A stretch of DNA of 64,000 nucleotides, taken from positions 1-64,000 of the forward strand of contig CAZEJG010000016.1 in the NCBI GenBank assembly GCA_964511625.1. The letters run 5' to 3'. The stretch comes from Pseudohoeflea sp964511625 (GTDB lineage Bacteria; Pseudomonadota; Alphaproteobacteria; Rhizobiales; Rhizobiaceae). Numbering within the stretch: the first letter of the stretch is position 1; each line of letters begins with the position of its first letter. A model generated the notes under the pieces. That model made no database searches and was not told the DNA's origin. It saw only the letters and a list, made by a program, of their open reading frames with translations. The translations under genes and the position numbers were made by a program. This document shows, one piece after another, positions 61,920 through 64,000 of the stretch.

Positions 61920-62849
61920 ATGGACAATAGCCTGACGGCCGGTGCTAGGAACGCCGTCGAGACGGTCGAAGACGCAACCGAAGCCGGCGCGTTGCCTGGC
62001 CCGGGCCCGTCGCTCTATGCCGCTGCGCCGAACTCGGTCTCCTTCAACAAGCTCCGGAAACGGCTGATCCGCAACACGCGGCAGGCGATCGAGGATTTTT
62101 CGATGCTTGCGCCGGTCCGTGCGCAGGAGGAAGGCAAGCCGCGGCGCTGGCTGGTCGCGCTGTCCGGCGGCAAGGATTCCTACGGGCTAATGGCGCTGCT
62201 TCTAGACCTGAAGTGGCGCGGCCTGCTGCCGGTCGAACTGATCGCCTGCAACCTCGACCAGGGCCAGCCGGACTTTCCGAAGCACATCCTGCCCGACTAT
62301 CTCGACCGCCACGGCATTCCTCATCGCATCGAATACCAGGACACCTATTCGATCGTGACCGACAAGCTGCCGGAGACGGCGACCTATTGCGCCCTGTGCT
62401 CGCGGCTGCGCCGGGGGCACCTCTATCGCATGGCCCGCGAGGAAGGCTGCGAGGCGCTCGTGCTCGGTCACCATCGTGACGATATTCTCGAGACTTTCTT
62501 TCTCAACCTCTTCCATGGCGGGCGGCTGGCCTCGATGCCGCCCAAGCTCGTCAACGACGAGGGCGACGTCATGGTGCTGCGCCCGCTCGCCTATTGCGCC
62601 GAAGACGATCTGCAGAAATTCTCCGATGCGATGGAATTTCCGATCATTCCCTGCAATCTCTGCGGCTCGCAGGACGGATTGCAGCGCAATGCGATGAAGG
62701 CGATGCTGACGGATGTCGAGAAGCGCATGCCCGGCCGCAAGGACACGATGATCCGCGCGCTCGGTCACACGCGACCATCGCACCTGCTCGATCCAAAGCT
62801 CTTCGATTTCGCGGGCCTGGCGCTTACAGAGCCTCGATCCACGAACTGA
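61920..62849 (+). CDS. ttcA: tRNA 2-thiocytidine biosynthesis protein TtcA
   Basis: Thiolates cytidine 32 in tRNA. A 309-residue PP-loop ATPase: SGGKDS at 82-87, the CxxC pair CALC (157, 160) and a third cysteine in IIPCNLCGSQDGLQR, which bind the 4Fe-4S cluster. GGAG lies 9 bases before ATG 61920; ATG 61905 is in frame. The first 40 residues are an extra N-terminal extension. Its stop overlaps the convergent hydrolase by 26 bases. Confidence 0.94.
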   Translation: MDNSLTAGARNAVETVEDATEAGALPGPGPSLYAAAPNSVSFNKLRKRLIRNTRQAIEDFSMLAPVRAQEEGKPRRWLVALSGGKDSYGLMALLLDLKWRGLLPVELIACNLDQGQPDFPKHILPDYLDRHGIPHRIEYQDTYSIVTDKLPETATYCALCSRLRRGHLYRMAREEGCEALVLGHHRDDILETFFLNLFHGGRLASMPPKLVNDEGDVMVLRPLAYCAEDDLQKFSDAMEFPIIPCNLCGSQDGLQRNAMKAMLTDVEKRMPGRKDTMIRALGHTRPSHLLDPKLFDFAGLALTEPRSTN

Positions 62850-63801
62850 TCTTGTCGATCAACTCGGCGTTGGTACCGGGCGAGAGGATGTCGCCGGCTA
62901 TCACGTGCTGCGCGGTGTCCGTGCTGTCGGTGACTTCCATCATGTCGCTCTTGCCGCGCCATCGCGCCGCCATTGCCCGCGTTTGCTCGGGTTGGACGAC
63001 TGTGTCGTTCGGCGAGAAGATGAAGAGGACCGGCGCCTCAACATCCTCGACCCGGGCGCCTTTGGCCAGCGCCACCAGTTGTCCCACCGGGACGACCGCG
63101 GTGGAAGGATATTCCGTCGTCCAGTTTTCTTCCTGACGCTGGTTTCGTGCTTGGAAACTGTATCGGTCGCCGAGAACCAGTCTGGCGACGGTCGGCGCGT
63201 AGGGGCCGTTCAGCAGAAAGCTGCCGCGCGCCTGTACACCGTAATTGGGGGAGACGAAGACGTAGCCCGCGACATCTTTGGCCAGATCGGGTTTGTCGGC
63301 CGCCCATGTGGCGAGCGATGCGCCGGTTGACGTCGCCATGATGATGACCTTCTCGCCCAGCCGCCGACCGATGGCGATGGCTTCCGCGTAATCATTGACC
63401 CAGCCATTCACGCTGCCGTCCGACATGGCGTCACCGGTGCGGCCGTGACCGGTCAGGCGGGTGAAGAAGAGATTGGCGCCCAGCCGTTTGGCGACCTCGT
63501 CGGGCACTGGCCGGATTTCCGCCGGGCTTGCGGAGAAGCCATGCACATAGACGATGGCGAGCGGCGTCCTGGCCTTCGAGTTCGGATAGGCCCAGACGAT
63601 CTGTTTCTGGTTGTTGGCGCGGATGTCGGGGAAGGCGGCTTCCATGCCGGCGAGATAGGTGTCGAGATCATCCGGCAACGAAGCGCTCTGGAAGGTAATC
63701 GTGGTATCCGCGACCGGCCTCGGTCCCAGGAACCAGACGAGCCCCGCAGCCAGTGCCAGAAACAGGAGCAGATAGACCACGACCTTCAGCTTCCTCCACA
63801 T
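62824..63801 (-). CDS. alpha/beta hydrolase, membrane anchored
   Basis: A 325-residue protein with an N-terminal hydrophobic helix (about 6-25) likely serving as membrane anchor or signal. IVYVHGFSASPAEI is the oxyanion segment, MATSTGAS the nucleophile elbow (Ser in ATSTG, where the consensus is GxSxG), IFSPNDTVVQP the acid (Asp), and QHVIAG holds the candidate histidine. The fold is that of serine hydrolases; substrate unknown. It overlaps ttcA at the 3' end. Confidence 0.85.
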   Translation of the reverse strand: MWRKLKVVVYLLLFLALAAGLVWFLGPRPVADTTITFQSASLPDDLDTYLAGMEAAFPDIRANNQKQIVWAYPNSKARTPLAIVYVHGFSASPAEIRPVPDEVAKRLGANLFFTRLTGHGRTGDAMSDGSVNGWVNDYAEAIAIGRRLGEKVIIMATSTGASLATWAADKPDLAKDVAGYVFVSPNYGVQARGSFLLNGPYAPTVARLVLGDRYSFQARNQRQEENWTTEYPSTAVVPVGQLVALAKGARVEDVEAPVLFIFSPNDTVVQPEQTRAMAARWRGKSDMMEVTDSTDTAQHVIAGDILSPGTNAELIDKISSWIEAL

Positions 63802-63939
63802 GGACCGTCCTCCTCCAAGGTCAGCAATGAGTTGACCTTAGAGGCGAGCACGTAAGAAGGGAAGTGCCGAAGGCGCGTTGCCATTGCCCCTTTCCGGACA
63901 GGCCTTTAGGATGTGGCGCGAGCGACGAAAGGAATGATC

Positions 63940-64000
63940 ATGAGTGGATTTCTGGCCTCATTGAAGGGGCTTTTCAGCGGCGGCGGCGGCGGCGAGGGCG
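63940..64000 (+). CDS. start of a possible HlyU-family regulator (partial)
   Basis: An ATG after AAAGGAATGATC begins MSGFLASLKGLFSGGGGGEG and runs off the window. Small proteins starting this way in rhizobia are often HlyU-family regulators, but only 20 codons are visible, so the name is a guess. Confidence 0.4.
   Translation, partial: MSGFLASLKGLFSGGGGGEG

Overview
The window looks like a piece of chromosome from a GC-rich alphaproteobacterium of the order Hyphomicrobiales (rhizobia-like). Four things point there: a giant two-membrane-helix coiled-coil protein resembling the growth-pole-ring protein GPR/RgsE of polarly growing rhizobia, the cell-cycle kinase CckA, a DUF2865 protein, and a GAAC-N7-GAAC type LexA site before recA. 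I cannot name the genus. I see no insertion sequence, prophage, CRISPR array or rRNA. One 100-base run of N (16444-16543) is an assembly gap inside a gene.

Layout. 1-48 is the 3' part of a tRNA-Val(CAC). 72-5028 is carbon and redox metabolism: gph diverges from rpiA, then a DUF2059 exported protein, a terminator, glutathione reductase gor, a lysozyme/chitinase-fold protein and a gamma-glutamylcyclotransferase. 5045-7092 (minus strand) is the most unusual block: an atypical cytochrome P450, a stand-alone acyl carrier protein and an acyltransferase-like protein, apparently co-translated. 7330-12547 has class II DAHP synthase, a GNAT enzyme, a GFA-type zinc protein, a LigB/DODA-type dioxygenase and glutamine-dependent NAD synthetase. 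12600-17093 has an exported protein, two tandem related MFS transporters and the gapped DUF2865 protein.

17271-24932 carries the malic enzyme-phosphotransacetylase fusion, a dipeptide epimerase and, divergently, a four-gene Mla-type lipid transport operon (permease with fused STAS domain, ATPase, MCE protein, lipoprotein). 25416-31044 holds the GPR-like protein and a small HPt protein. 31202-35109 has a ferredoxin and its likely NADPH reductase, a DUF922 metalloprotein, and the folate genes folP-folB-folK. 35119-38922 has an exported protein, the YcjF/YcjX pair and a SixA-like phosphatase. 39193-43921 is regulatory: DksA with an incomplete zinc site, a FliO-like membrane protein and CckA.

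43969-46626 has a secreted beta-propeller protein divergent from an AraC regulator, and an OmpA-type lipoprotein. 46704-49399 is a pseudouridine catabolic cluster (psuK, a 2H phosphoesterase, psuG). 49646-53644 has recA and alaS, followed by a cyclic-nucleotide-gated-type potassium channel. 55068-60575 has icd, trmJ, murI, rpsD, glutaminase and a PilZ protein. 60639-64000 has an Old Yellow Enzyme with an AT-rich palindrome upstream, ttcA, an alpha/beta hydrolase and the start of a possible HlyU-family gene.

Most of the window is ordinary core genome. The best candidate for something undescribed is the P450-ACP-acyltransferase-like cassette: its P450 keeps the cysteine heme loop but lacks a recognisable ExxR motif and has a shortened K-helix region, and the adjacent ACP suggests that the substrate is an ACP-bound acyl chain.
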